Below are positions 42,359 through 50,285 of a stretch of DNA of 64,000 bases, piece after piece. The notes under the pieces were generated by a model. The model was given only the letters and a program-made list of their open reading frames with translations, was not told the DNA's origin and searched no databases. The stretch lies in contig JARUXA010000021.1 in NCBI GenBank assembly GCA_030433805.1, positions 20,938-84,937 of the forward strand. The letters are read 5' to 3'. Numbering within the stretch: the stretch's first letter is position 1; each line of letters begins with the position of its first letter. The DNA is from Sphingomonas sp. PsM26. Its GTDB lineage: Bacteria; Pseudomonadota; Alphaproteobacteria; Sphingomonadales; Sphingomonadaceae. Both the position numbers and the translations under genes were made by a program.

Positions 42359-42971
42359 TCATCCGCGCGAACTGGTCGACCGCGGCAATCCGTTCGGCAA
42401 TGTCACCGCGATAGGACGCGTCCTTCGGTGTCACGGCCAGCGCATAGCTCCAATACGGGCGTGCCGCCGCAACGTCTCCGGCATCGACATACGCCATTCC
42501 CAGAAAGAAAGCGGGCCCGGGGGTCGCAGGCGCCAGCGCCACCGCGCGGCGGAACGCAAACTTGGCGGCAGGCGACACGGCATGGTCGTGCAGCGACACC
42601 ACATACCCCAGCTCGGTCCATAGCGCGGCATTGTCGGGACGCATCGCGAGGTCATGCAGCAGTCCCTGTGCCGCGGCGTGGGTGTCCCCCATCCCTACCC
42701 GTCCGTCCGCACTGGCCAGCGCCAAAACGTCCTGTTGTCCCGGCAGGAACACCGCATTGCGGAACGCAACCATGCCGGGATCGACCATGATCGGCGCGCT
42801 TTGGGCGCGAATCGATGTCCCCGGCTGATGCCGGACGCTCTGGAAGACGAAGCCCGTTGCCCCGAGCATCAATGCCGCCCCGACCAGCGTCCATAAGGAC
42901 CGTCCGATACCGGACCACCACAGCAGCGCCGCGGTCGCCATTCCCACCACCCCGAGCGTCACGAGATTCAT
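42324..42971 (-). CDS. TPR-containing membrane protein (CcmI/NrfG C-terminal-like)
   Basis: A 215-aa protein with two N-terminal membrane segments (about 1-48) and a soluble region with tetratricopeptide-like helices (PDNAALWTELGYVVSLHDHAV, SPAAKFAFRRAVALAPATPG). It resembles the TPR part of cytochrome c maturation factor CcmI/CycH, but no other ccm gene is nearby, so the role is unproven. Its 3' end overlaps the convergent tspO pseudogene by 35 nt. Start at ATG 42971. Confidence 0.7.
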   Translation of the reverse strand: MNLVTLGVVGMATAALLWWSGIGRSLWTLVGAALMLGATGFVFQSVRHQPGTSIRAQSAPIMVDPGMVAFRNAVFLPGQQDVLALASADGRVGMGDTHAAAQGLLHDLAMRPDNAALWTELGYVVSLHDHAVSPAAKFAFRRAVALAPATPGPAFFLGMAYVDAGDVAAARPYWSYALAVTPKDASYRGDIAERIAAVDQFARMTTNRSAARTAR

Positions 42972-43168
42972 CGCAGCACGTCCCAAGAATGCGTCGGCCG
43001 GATACAGCCCCGGTCTCGAGCCCCGCGCCCGAGCCAGGACATTTCGACACCGCTCAGTCATACGCGGTTGATGGCCCGATGGCTATCCACCGCCAGCGCA
43101 TCGCCCCCGATCCAGGGGTCGACCCCAACGCGCGTGGTCCGCTAAGACCGCAGCAGGAGGACCGTGGG

Positions 43169-43204
43169 ATGATCGAGACACGCAAGACGATGGCGAAGCG
43201 ATGA
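43169..43204 (+). CDS. Possible 11-codon leader peptide coupled to folA
   Basis: A strong ribosome site (AGGAGGA, 7 nt spacing) precedes ATG 43169, opening MIETRKTMAKR, whose TGA overlaps the folA ATG. The folA start itself has only a weak ribosome site, so folA may depend on coupling to this mini-cistron. Alternatively, it could be a remnant of the N-terminus of a displaced gene. Confidence 0.35.
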   Translation: MIETRKTMAKR

Positions 43205-43671
43205 TCACGCTGATCCTGGCGCGCGCCACCAACGGGGTAATCGGTCGTGACGGCGCGCTGCCGTGGCACCTTCCTGCCGATCTCAAGCGCTTCAAGGCGC
43301 TGACGATGGGCAAGCCGATGATCATGGGGCGCAAGACCTTCGACAGCTTTCCTGCGCCGCTCCCCGGACGACGCCATATCGTGCTGACACGCGACCCTGC
43401 CTGGCGTCCGGACGGGGCAGAACCGGTCGACACCGTGGAAGCGGCCATCGCGTCCGCCGACGAGGGCGAGATCATGGTGATCGGCGGGGCGGAAATATTC
43501 GCGTTGTTCGAGCCCCGCGCAGACCGGATCGAACTGACCGAGGTCCATGCAGCACCTGATGGGGACGCAGTGGTCCCGCGCTACACAGGCTGGCGCGAGG
43601 TTGCGCGCGAGGATCACCCCGCGATCGATACGCGTCCGGCATACAGCTTCGTCACCCTCGCAAGACCCTGA
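43201..43671 (+). CDS. folA: Dihydrofolate reductase
   Basis: Regenerates tetrahydrofolate with NADPH, closing the cycle with ThyA. The 156-aa protein has the family marks ATNGVIGRDGALPWHLPADLK, MGRKTFDSF and IMVIGGAEIFALF. Its partner thyA lies 42 kb away at the other end of the PGC. Confidence 0.97.
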   Translation: MITLILARATNGVIGRDGALPWHLPADLKRFKALTMGKPMIMGRKTFDSFPAPLPGRRHIVLTRDPAWRPDGAEPVDTVEAAIASADEGEIMVIGGAEIFALFEPRADRIELTEVHAAPDGDAVVPRYTGWREVAREDHPAIDTRPAYSFVTLARP

Positions 43672-43771
43672 GACCCAACGGGCTTGTCCCAGCAGCCTGC
43701 GCACCGCATACCGGGTGGGTGACCGGACCCGGCAGCGCTGATGCCGCATGAAGTCCAGCATTTGGAGAGCG

Positions 43772-44950
43772 ATGGTGATGCGCAAAGTCCTGGGAGCCGT
43801 GGTGGGCCTCGCCACGCTTGCCGTGGTCCTGTTCTTCACGCTGGCGCCGGGTATGATCGAGCGTAGCATGAACCGCGTCACGCCGGTCGCATTGCGCATC
43901 ACACCGCAGGCGCGGGCATTGCACGCGCGATTGCCCGTTGCCGACATGCACGCCGATACCTTGCTGTGGAAACGCAGCCTGCTCGATCGCTCCGGGCAAG
44001 GACAGGTGGACGTGCCACGGCTGCTGGCGGGCAATTATGCGCTGCAGGTGTTCTCGTCGGTTACCAAGACGCCAGAACACCAGAATTACGATTCGAACCC
44101 CGCCGATACGGACAATATCACCGCCCTGACGATCGCCGAACTGCAGCCGCCCCGCACCTGGGACTCGTTGTTGCAGCGCTCGCTATGGCATGCACAGAAG
44201 CTCGATCGCTACGCCGCTGCGTCCAACGGGCAATTGCGCGTGATCCGTTCCGCCGCACAGTTCGACCGCCTGCTCGCCGACCGGATCGAAGGCGCGAAAG
44301 TGGTCGGCGCGATGTTGTCGATCGAGGGGTTGCAGGATCTCGAGGGTAAGCTCGCCAATCTCGATGTGCTGCATGGCGCGGGCTTTCGCATGGCCGGGCT
44401 GACCCATTTCTTCGACAATGACGTCGCGGGATCGATGCACGGTGAGCGCAAGGCGGGCCTTACCCCGCTGGGACGACAGGTCGTGCGGCGGATGGAAACC
44501 CTCGGGATGATCATCGACGTCGCGCATTCGAGCCATGCGACGATCGCCGAGGTGCTCGCGATGGCGCGCCGTCCGGTGGTGGCCAGCCACGGCGGCGTGC
44601 AGGCGACGTGCAAGGTCAACCGCAACCTGACCGACGGCGAGATCCGCGGGATTGCGCGGACCGGCGGAGTGATCGGCATCGGCTATTGGGATGCCGCGAT
44701 CTGTTCGACCCGGCCCGAGGCGGCGGCAGCGGCGATCCTGCATGTGCGCAACTTGGTCGGCGTCGATCATGTGGGTCTTGGGTCCGATTTCGACGGGGCC
44801 GTCACGACCGGGTTCGATTCGGGGATGGTCGTCGCGATCACGCAGGCGTTGCTCGATCGCGGGTTCAGCGAAGCGGAAATCGCCAAGGTGATGGGCGGCA
44901 ACGTGCTTCGCGTGATCCACGCCGGGATCGTCCCGAACGAACCCGCCTAG
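43772..44950 (+). CDS. Membrane-anchored M19 dipeptidase
   Basis: Zinc dipeptidase of the renal dipeptidase family, likely acting in the periplasm. The 392-aa protein has an N-terminal membrane anchor (about 5-25), the metal motif VADMHADTLLW, the MLSIEGL stretch, IDVAHSSHATI, VVASHGGVQA and HVGLGSDFDGAV. Start at ATG 43772, after GGAG. Lies between folA and ribF, part of the presumed ancestral housekeeping order. Confidence 0.9.
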   Translation: MVMRKVLGAVVGLATLAVVLFFTLAPGMIERSMNRVTPVALRITPQARALHARLPVADMHADTLLWKRSLLDRSGQGQVDVPRLLAGNYALQVFSSVTKTPEHQNYDSNPADTDNITALTIAELQPPRTWDSLLQRSLWHAQKLDRYAAASNGQLRVIRSAAQFDRLLADRIEGAKVVGAMLSIEGLQDLEGKLANLDVLHGAGFRMAGLTHFFDNDVAGSMHGERKAGLTPLGRQVVRRMETLGMIIDVAHSSHATIAEVLAMARRPVVASHGGVQATCKVNRNLTDGEIRGIARTGGVIGIGYWDAAICSTRPEAAAAAILHVRNLVGVDHVGLGSDFDGAVTTGFDSGMVVAITQALLDRGFSEAEIAKVMGGNVLRVIHAGIVPNEPA

Positions 44951-44983
44951 CGCAGCCGCTTTACCGCGCTTATAGGCCGGTCC

Positions 44984-45916
44984 ATGGAGCGGCTCGACGG
45001 CAGCTCGGCGGTTCCGGAGCGCTTGCGCGGCGGGATCATCGCGCTTGGCAATTTCGATGGATTTCACCTTGGGCATCAGGCCGTGGTCGGCCGTGCGGTC
45101 GCACGCGCGCGTGCGGAGGGTCGTCCGGCACTGGTCGGCACGTTCGATCCGCATCCGATCCGTCATTTCGTCCCCGACAGTGCGCCGTTCCGGCTGACCA
45201 CGCTCGACCAGCGGCAACGCCTGTTCGCGGACGCCGGGGCGGATGCGATGGTGGTGTTCCACTTCGACACCGCGCTGGCCGCGCTGACGGCGGATGCCTT
45301 CATCGAGCAATTACTGATCGCCTCGATCGGGATCGCGGGAGCAGTCACCGGCGAAGACTTTACCTTCGGCAAGGGACGTAGCGGCTCGGTCACGGTGCTC
45401 CGCGACGCCGGCGCGGCACGCGGTTTCTCGGTCGACACGGTCGCCCCCGTAACGCTGGACGATGCACCGGTTTCGTCCAGCCGTATCCGTGCCTTGCTCC
45501 AGCAAGGCGATCCGCGCGGTGCTGCGCGCCTGCTCACGCGTCCCTTCGCGATCGAGGGCATCGTCCAGCATGGTGACAAACTCGGCCGGACGATCGGCTA
45601 TCCGACCGCCAATCTCGACATGGGCCACTATGTCCGCCCCGCTTACGGGATCTATGCGGTCCGCGGCCGTCTGGCGGACGGACGGGTGGTGGACGGGGCC
45701 GCGAACCTCGGCATCCGCCCGAGCTTCGATCCGCCCAAGGAACTGCTCGAACCGTTCTTTTTCGATTTTTCCAGCGATCTGTACGGACAAGCGATCGAGG
45801 TCGCGTTGATCGATTATCTGCGTCCGGAAGCCAAGTTCGATACGCTCGATGCGCTCACGACGCAGATGGATGCCGATTGCGCGCGGGCCAGACAGTTGCT
45901 CAGGACAGCGCGCTGA
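44984..45916 (+). CDS. ribF: Bifunctional riboflavin kinase/FAD synthetase
   Basis: Phosphorylates riboflavin to FMN and adenylates it to FAD. The 310-aa protein has the nucleotidyltransferase motif ALGNFDGFHLGHQAVV (about 20-35), FTFGKGRSGSV, and the kinase motif LGRTIGYPTANLDM with AANLGIRPSFD. 33 nt after the dipeptidase. Confidence 0.96.
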   Translation: MERLDGSSAVPERLRGGIIALGNFDGFHLGHQAVVGRAVARARAEGRPALVGTFDPHPIRHFVPDSAPFRLTTLDQRQRLFADAGADAMVVFHFDTALAALTADAFIEQLLIASIGIAGAVTGEDFTFGKGRSGSVTVLRDAGAARGFSVDTVAPVTLDDAPVSSSRIRALLQQGDPRGAARLLTRPFAIEGIVQHGDKLGRTIGYPTANLDMGHYVRPAYGIYAVRGRLADGRVVDGAANLGIRPSFDPPKELLEPFFFDFSSDLYGQAIEVALIDYLRPEAKFDTLDALTTQMDADCARARQLLRTAR

Positions 45917-45982
45917 TCCTGTAACGCCAAGGTTTCGTTGGACGTTTTGAAGTAATCCCACCCTCGCCCGAGACCCTGCACG

Positions 45983-46016
45983 TTGCTGAACGGGCGGTTG
46001 TTTCAGGTTCATGCAA
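45983..46016. promoter_or_regulatory. Conserved imperfect inverted repeat 70 bp upstream of a glycine-zipper gene
   Basis: TTGCTGAACGG and GGTTCATGCAA form an imperfect inverted repeat. A close homologue at 46944-46978 lies at the same distance from the paralogous gene at 47046. Shared blocks are TGAACG, CGGT, GTTTC and GGTTCA. It may be a duplicated promoter or stress-regulator site; type not known. Confidence 0.5.
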
Positions 46017-46085
46017 CGTTGCTAAAACAGCGATCGTTCCTGCTGTGGAATTGATCCAAGCACGATGTAACTGGGAGATACCTTC

Positions 46086-46409
46086 ATGCGTACGTTCTTG
46101 ATGGCCCTCAGCGCCGCCTCGCTCGCGATCCCCGCAACCATGGCGTTCCCGACCGCAGAGGCCAGCGCGCGCGACCATCATCGCCGTTATTCCCCGCGTG
46201 TCTACGAGGGCCGTGACGGTCGCCGCTATTGCCGCCACTCGGACGGCACGACCGGCCTGCTCGTCGGCGGTGTCGGCGGTGCATTGCTCGGCAACCAGAT
46301 TGCCGGCCGCGGCGACAAGACGCTCGGCACGGTGCTTGGTGGCGTAGCGGGTGCGTTCGGCGGACGCGCGATTGATCGCGCCAGCACGGCGGATCGTCGC
46401 TGCCGCTAA
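46086..46409 (+). CDS. Secreted glycine-zipper protein
   Basis: A 107-aa protein with a signal peptide (about 1-28), a short basic stretch, the YCRHSDGTTGLLVGGVGGALLGNQIAG glycine-zipper region (about 56-80) and RGDKTLGTVLGGVAGAFGGRAID. The family resembles 17-kDa antigen/glycine-zipper envelope proteins. It shares the zipper with the gene at 47046, and both have a similar upstream inverted repeat, pointing to duplication. Confidence 0.85.
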   Translation: MRTFLMALSAASLAIPATMAFPTAEASARDHHRRYSPRVYEGRDGRRYCRHSDGTTGLLVGGVGGALLGNQIAGRGDKTLGTVLGGVAGAFGGRAIDRASTADRRCR

Positions 46410-46437
46410 CAGCACGTCCCTTGCGACCCTATATGCA

Positions 46438-46467
46438 GCGCGGGCCCCGACGGGCCCGCGCTTTTTT
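46438..46467 (+). terminator. Rho-independent terminator after the glycine-zipper gene
   Basis: Ten-bp perfect stem (GCGCGGGCCC and complement) with a short loop, followed by six T residues. Confidence 0.9.
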
Positions 46468-46502
46468 CATGTTCAGATTTCTGGTCCAGACGGAGAATGA
46501 CG

Positions 46503-46931
46503 ATGACGACACGTAGCGGATCGGCCACGTACGAAGGCCTCGGCAAAGACGGCAAGGGTCATGTCTCGACGCAGACGGGCGTCCTGTCGAATGCGCAATA
46601 CGGCTTCGGCAGTCGTTTCGAGGAAGGTACCGGCACCAACCCCGAGGAACTGATCGCCGCCGCGCACGCGAGCTGCTTCACAATGGCGCTGAGTTTCGCG
46701 CTTGCGAAAGCCGGCTTCACCGACGGCAAGCTCGAGACGACCGCCAAGGTGACACTCGACAAGGACGGGGATGGTTTCACCATCACCAAGTCGGCGCTGG
46801 ACCTCAAGGCGACGATCGAAGGCATTGATCCGGCACAGTTTGAGGAGATCGCAGCAGGCGCGAAGGCCAACTGCCCCGTCTCGAAGGTGCTTAACGCTGA
46901 GATTACATTAACCCATTCTCTTAACGCCTGA
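46503..46931 (+). CDS. osmC: OsmC family peroxiredoxin-like protein
   Basis: Thiol-dependent organic hydroperoxide reductase of the OsmC/Ohr fold. The 142-aa protein has the two conserved cysteines in AAHASCFTMALSFAL and AKANCPVSKVLN, and GTNPEELIAAAHA. Start at ATG 46503, 7 nt after GGAG; an earlier ATG at 46497 is too close to it. Confidence 0.93.
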   Translation: MTTRSGSATYEGLGKDGKGHVSTQTGVLSNAQYGFGSRFEEGTGTNPEELIAAAHASCFTMALSFALAKAGFTDGKLETTAKVTLDKDGDGFTITKSALDLKATIEGIDPAQFEEIAAGAKANCPVSKVLNAEITLTHSLNA

Positions 46932-46943
46932 TTTTGCTTACGA

Positions 46944-46978
46944 TTGCGTGAACGACCGGTAGTTTCCGGTTCACGCAA
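46944..46978. promoter_or_regulatory. Inverted repeat upstream of the second glycine-zipper gene
   Basis: TTGCGTGAAC-GA-CCGG pairs with CCGGTTCACGCAA across a 6-nt loop. Homologous in sequence and position (68 bp before the ATG) to 45983-46016. It could also act as a terminator for osmC, though no T tract follows. Confidence 0.5.
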
Positions 46979-46988
46979 CTTCGGCGCA

Positions 46989-47045
46989 TGGGATGAGTTC
47001 TCTATTCCGATCCACACTATGGATTGGTTCAAGGAGCTCATCCCA
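46989..47045 (+). promoter_or_regulatory. 5' UTR stem that pairs next to the ribosome site
   Basis: TGGGATGAG (46989-46997) is perfectly complementary to CTCATCCCA (47037-47045), which lies between the AAGGAG ribosome site and ATG 47046. Closing this 9-bp stem would hinder initiation, so a thermo- or protein-sensitive switch is possible. Inference from complementarity only. Confidence 0.4.
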
Positions 47046-47594
47046 ATGCGCAATTTCATTCTGGCAGCGGCCATCGCGGCAACGACGCTGACCGCCATTC
47101 CGGCAGTCGCCCAGAACAATCCCAACCGCGAATATCGCCAGGACGTCCGTGACGCCCGGCAGGACTATCGCCGCGACGTGCGCAACGCGGACTCGCGCGC
47201 TGATGTCCGCGATGCGCGCCAGGATTACCGCCGCGACGTGCGCGACGCGCAGCGCGATCGTAACCGGGATTGGCGCCAGTATCGCAACTACGACTACAAC
47301 CGGTTCGAGGGCGGGCAGCGTGCCTATTATGCCGAGAATTATTACCGCGACGGGCAGTATTACCAGCCACGCCGGCTGACGCGGAACGACCGTATCTATC
47401 GTGGTCGCGACAATCGCTATTATTGCCGCCGTGGTGACGGCACGACCGGTCTGATCATCGGCGGTCTGGCGGGCGGTGCGCTCGGCAACACGATCGCGGG
47501 CGGCGGTTCGCGCCTGCTCGGCACGCTGATCGGCGGCGGCGCGGGCGCGTTGCTCGGCCAGTCGGTCGATCGCGGCAACGTCGTCTGCCGCTAA
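47046..47594 (+). CDS. Secreted glycine-zipper protein with charged repeats
   Basis: A 182-aa protein with a cleavable signal peptide ending at AVAQ, then a repeated charged unit (RQDVRDARQDYRRDVRNAD, repeated once more as ADVRDARQDYRRDVRDAQ), a Tyr/Arg-rich stretch, and a zipper RGDGTTGLIIGGLAGGALGN near the C-terminus. Probably an RcnB/glycine-zipper type envelope protein; function unknown. Paralogue of the gene at 46086. Confidence 0.85.
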   Translation: MRNFILAAAIAATTLTAIPAVAQNNPNREYRQDVRDARQDYRRDVRNADSRADVRDARQDYRRDVRDAQRDRNRDWRQYRNYDYNRFEGGQRAYYAENYYRDGQYYQPRRLTRNDRIYRGRDNRYYCRRGDGTTGLIIGGLAGGALGNTIAGGGSRLLGTLIGGGAGALLGQSVDRGNVVCR

Positions 47595-47607
47595 TCTAGC
47601 GGAATGT

Positions 47608-47640
47608 CCAAAAGGGCCCGGTGCGCAAGCGCCGGGCCTT
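47608..47640. terminator. Bidirectional terminator
   Basis: AAAAGGGCCCGGTGC pairs with GCGCCGGGCCTTTT around a short loop with A and T tracts at the two ends; it lies between convergent genes at 47594 and 47655. Confidence 0.85.
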
Positions 47641-47654
47641 TTGCTTGTGCGGGT

Positions 47655-47885
47655 TTAAAGCAACCCGCCGCCGAGCATTAGCCGGATGGCGGCGACGATC
47701 AGCACGAAGATGTTGAAGTTCCGACCGCTCTTGTGCCCGGACAACATGCCGATCACGGCACCGACCACGGCGATCGGGATTGCCAGATAATTGGCAAGCC
47801 CGAAGAACGGCACCAGTCCGACGAGTGCCACCGGCAAGGCCAGCAGGCCGAACAGAACCGAGATAATATTGAAGATCATTCCCAT
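47655..47885 (-). CDS. Small membrane protein
   Basis: A 76-aa hydrophobic protein with about two to three membrane segments (IISVLFGLLALPVALVGLV, IPIAVVGAVIGMLSGHKSG, FVLIVAAIRLMLGG). Family not recognised. ATG within an AATGATCTTCAAT region; the start could be either of two neighbouring ATGs. Confidence 0.65.
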   Translation of the reverse strand: MGMIFNIISVLFGLLALPVALVGLVPFFGLANYLAIPIAVVGAVIGMLSGHKSGRNFNIFVLIVAAIRLMLGGGLL

Positions 47886-48007
47886 GACGTGAACATGACG
47901 TCGCGACGCTCCGTGTGCAAGGTGTGGCGGTACCCGTCCGATACGACCGAAACGCGTTTCTCAGCCGCGGGGTGACGCACGGCTGATTCCGCGCTAACGC
48001 AGCCGCA

Positions 48008-48382
48008 ATGATTCAGCTTTTTCTCGTCATGGTCGGCGGTGCCTTCGGTACCGCGGCGCGCTATCTCGTCGGACGCGGCGCGGTGGCGGCGTTCGGCCCG
48101 ATGTTTCCCTACGGTACGCTCGCGGTCAACGTGATCGGCGGGTTCGCAATGGGCGTGCTAGCAGGCGTGCTTGCGCGCATCGGCGGGAACGAGAACACGC
48201 GACTCCTGCTCGGTGTCGGCGTGTTGGGCGGATTCACCACTTTTTCCTCGTTCTCGCTCGAGGTCGTGACGATGGTCGAGCGGGATGCGTGGGCAACCGC
48301 GCTCGGCTACATCCTGGCGTCCGTCCTCGGCGCGGTGCTGGCGCTGTTCGCCGGCCTTTGGCTTACCCGGATCGCAGCATGA
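48008..48382 (+). CDS. crcB: Fluoride ion channel CrcB
   Basis: Dual-topology fluoride exporter. The 124-aa, four-helix protein has GGAFGTAARYLVGRG, GTLAVNVIGGFAMGVLAG and the signature GVLGGFTTFSSFSLEVV. Overlaps the pseudouridine synthase gene by 4 nt. No fluoride riboswitch was recognised in the 120 bp upstream. Confidence 0.95.
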   Translation: MIQLFLVMVGGAFGTAARYLVGRGAVAAFGPMFPYGTLAVNVIGGFAMGVLAGVLARIGGNENTRLLLGVGVLGGFTTFSSFSLEVVTMVERDAWATALGYILASVLGAVLALFAGLWLTRIAA

Positions 48383-49503
48383 CAACCAAGACACCCGACA
48401 AGACGAGCGGCAAGGCCACCAGCGACGTTCGCCAGTTCAGCGTGGGCCCCGATGATGACGGGATCCGGCTCGACCGCTGGTTCAAGCGGCATTTGCCCGA
48501 CACGAGCTATACCACCGTCGCCAAATGGGCGCGCACCGGGCAGCTTCGCGTCGACGGCGCGCGCGCCAAGCCGGGCGACCATGTCGTCACCGGCCAGGCC
48601 ATCCGCGTTCCCCCGGCGGAACCGGTCCGCGTCGATGCCCCGCAAAAGCGCGAACGCCCGCCGCTCAGCGACGACGAGATCACCTTCGCGCAGGAAATGG
48701 TGATCCACCGCGACGCGCAGGCGATCGTCCTCAACAAGCCCCCCGGTCTCGCGACGCAGGGCGGGACCAAGACGATCGAGCATGTCGATGGCTTGCTCGA
48801 TGCGCTGCAGGACGATCTCGATGGGCGCCCCAAGCTGGTCCATCGGCTCGACAAGGATACGTCGGGCGCGTTGCTGATCGCACGGACCACGCGCGCGGCG
48901 GCGTATTTCGCCAAGTCCTTCTCCTCGCGCACCGCACGCAAAACCTATTGGGCGCTGGTCGTAGGTGTGCCGTCGATCGAAGACGGCATGATCGAACTGC
49001 CGATCGCCAAGCAACCCGGCACGGGTGGCGAGAAGATGCACGTCGACGAGAAGGAAGGCAGCCCCGCGCGCACGCGGTATCGCGTGATCGAGATGGCGGG
49101 CACGACAACCGCCTGGCTCGAGCTGATCCCGCACACTGGTCGCACGCATCAGTTGCGCGTCCATCTCGCGGCGATCGGGCATCCGATCGTCGGCGACGGC
49201 AAGTACGGCGGGCAGGCCGCGTTCCTCACCGGCAACATCAGCCGCAAGATGCACCTCCATTCGCGCCGAATCCGGATCGACCATCCCGATGGCGGCGAGA
49301 TCGACGTCCAGGCCGAACTGCCGACGCATTTCGCCGAGAGCCTCAAGCAACTCGGGTTTGACGAGATGCTCGGCAACACGATGCCGCTCGAATCGCCCCC
49401 GCCGCCCAGCCGCGAAGTGAAGAAACAGCAGGCGCGTCAGCACGCCAAGACCTACCGCAAGGATCGCAAGGGCGAACGGCGACGGCGCGGTTCGGCGACG
49501 TGA
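48379..49503 (+). CDS. RluC/RluD-type 23S rRNA pseudouridine synthase
   Basis: A 374-aa protein with an S4 RNA-binding domain (about 25-90, GIRLDRWFKRHLPDTSYTTV) and a catalytic domain with the active-site motif VHRLDKDTSGALLIART and HTGRTHQLRVHLAAIGHPIVGD. A basic C-terminal tail (QQARQHAKTYRKDRKGERRRR) likely aids RNA contact. RluC-like rather than RluD by overall form, but not certain. Confidence 0.92.
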   Translation: MTTKTPDKTSGKATSDVRQFSVGPDDDGIRLDRWFKRHLPDTSYTTVAKWARTGQLRVDGARAKPGDHVVTGQAIRVPPAEPVRVDAPQKRERPPLSDDEITFAQEMVIHRDAQAIVLNKPPGLATQGGTKTIEHVDGLLDALQDDLDGRPKLVHRLDKDTSGALLIARTTRAAAYFAKSFSSRTARKTYWALVVGVPSIEDGMIELPIAKQPGTGGEKMHVDEKEGSPARTRYRVIEMAGTTTAWLELIPHTGRTHQLRVHLAAIGHPIVGDGKYGGQAAFLTGNISRKMHLHSRRIRIDHPDGGEIDVQAELPTHFAESLKQLGFDEMLGNTMPLESPPPPSREVKKQQARQHAKTYRKDRKGERRRRGSAT

Positions 49504-49543
49504 GCGGAGGCGGACGTCCGCGCGCAATGGCGCTGCTCGGCTG

Positions 49544-50143
49544 ATGCACCCCGACCCCGCGTTCCGTTGGGAGGACCGCGTGGCGATGCGCGCGCTGGTC
49601 AGCGAACTGAGCCTCGGCGCGTTGTTCTGCGCAACACCGGACGGACCGCGAGTGGCGCATGTCCCGGTCGTCTGGAACGACGATGATACCCTCGCCTTCC
49701 ACATGTCCCGCGGCAACGGGATCGCGCGTCATCTGGATGGCGCCACCGGGTTGTTCGTCGTGCAGGGCCCGGACGGGTACATCAGCCCGGACTGGTACGG
49801 ACTGGGCCCCGATCAGGTGCCGACGTGGAATTATGTCGCGGTCGAGCTCGAAGGCAAGATTACCCGCACCGGACACGATGCCCTGGTCGAGCAGGTCGAC
49901 CGGGTCGCGGCAGCACAGGAACAACGCTTGACGCCCAAGGCACCCTGGACGCGCGACAAGATGGATCCGGCGCGCTTCGACGGGATGACGCGCGGGATCA
50001 TCGGGTTCACGCTGACCGTCCAGGCATGGCGCGGGACGCTCAAGCTCGGGCAAAACAAGCCCGAAGCCGCGCGGCTAGCGGCAGCGGATGGCGTCGAGGC
50101 GGCGGGTCGGCGCGGGATCGCGCATTGGATGCGGAACGTATGA
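49544..50143 (+). CDS. PaiB-family FMN-binding protein
   Basis: A 199-aa split-barrel flavin-binding protein with RVAHVPVVWNDDDTLAFHMSRGNGIARHL, VPTWNYVAVELEGKI and GIIGFTLTVQAWRGTLKLGQNK (positions about 36-64, 92-106 and 155-176), typical of the PaiB family of putative negative regulators. The molecular role is unclear in most organisms. Confidence 0.9.
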   Translation: MHPDPAFRWEDRVAMRALVSELSLGALFCATPDGPRVAHVPVVWNDDDTLAFHMSRGNGIARHLDGATGLFVVQGPDGYISPDWYGLGPDQVPTWNYVAVELEGKITRTGHDALVEQVDRVAAAQEQRLTPKAPWTRDKMDPARFDGMTRGIIGFTLTVQAWRGTLKLGQNKPEAARLAAADGVEAAGRRGIAHWMRNV

Positions 50144-50172
50144 TGGGCGGCCGGTCCTACCCCCTCGCGCCC

Positions 50173-50274
50173 TTCCCCGGCGCAGGCCGGGGCCCAGTTG
50201 CGCCGTCCATCGGCATCGAACGCAGCATGCGCCACATCCGCCAGCAAGACTGGGCCCCGGCCTGCGCCGGGGAA
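50173..50274. repeat. 102-bp palindromic element (family A), intergenic
   Basis: Same 26-50-26 layout as the copies in bchB and bchD (arms 50173-50198 and 50249-50274). It fills most of the gap between the PaiB-type and HAD genes; its centre aligns in the minus orientation. Confidence 0.95.
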
Positions 50275-50285
50275 GGAAGTATCTT

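Noticed and set aside
47881..48007. Fluoride riboswitch before crcB
   Set aside because: I could not find a convincing crcB-motif pseudoknot in this stretch; a covariance-model search would be needed to decide.
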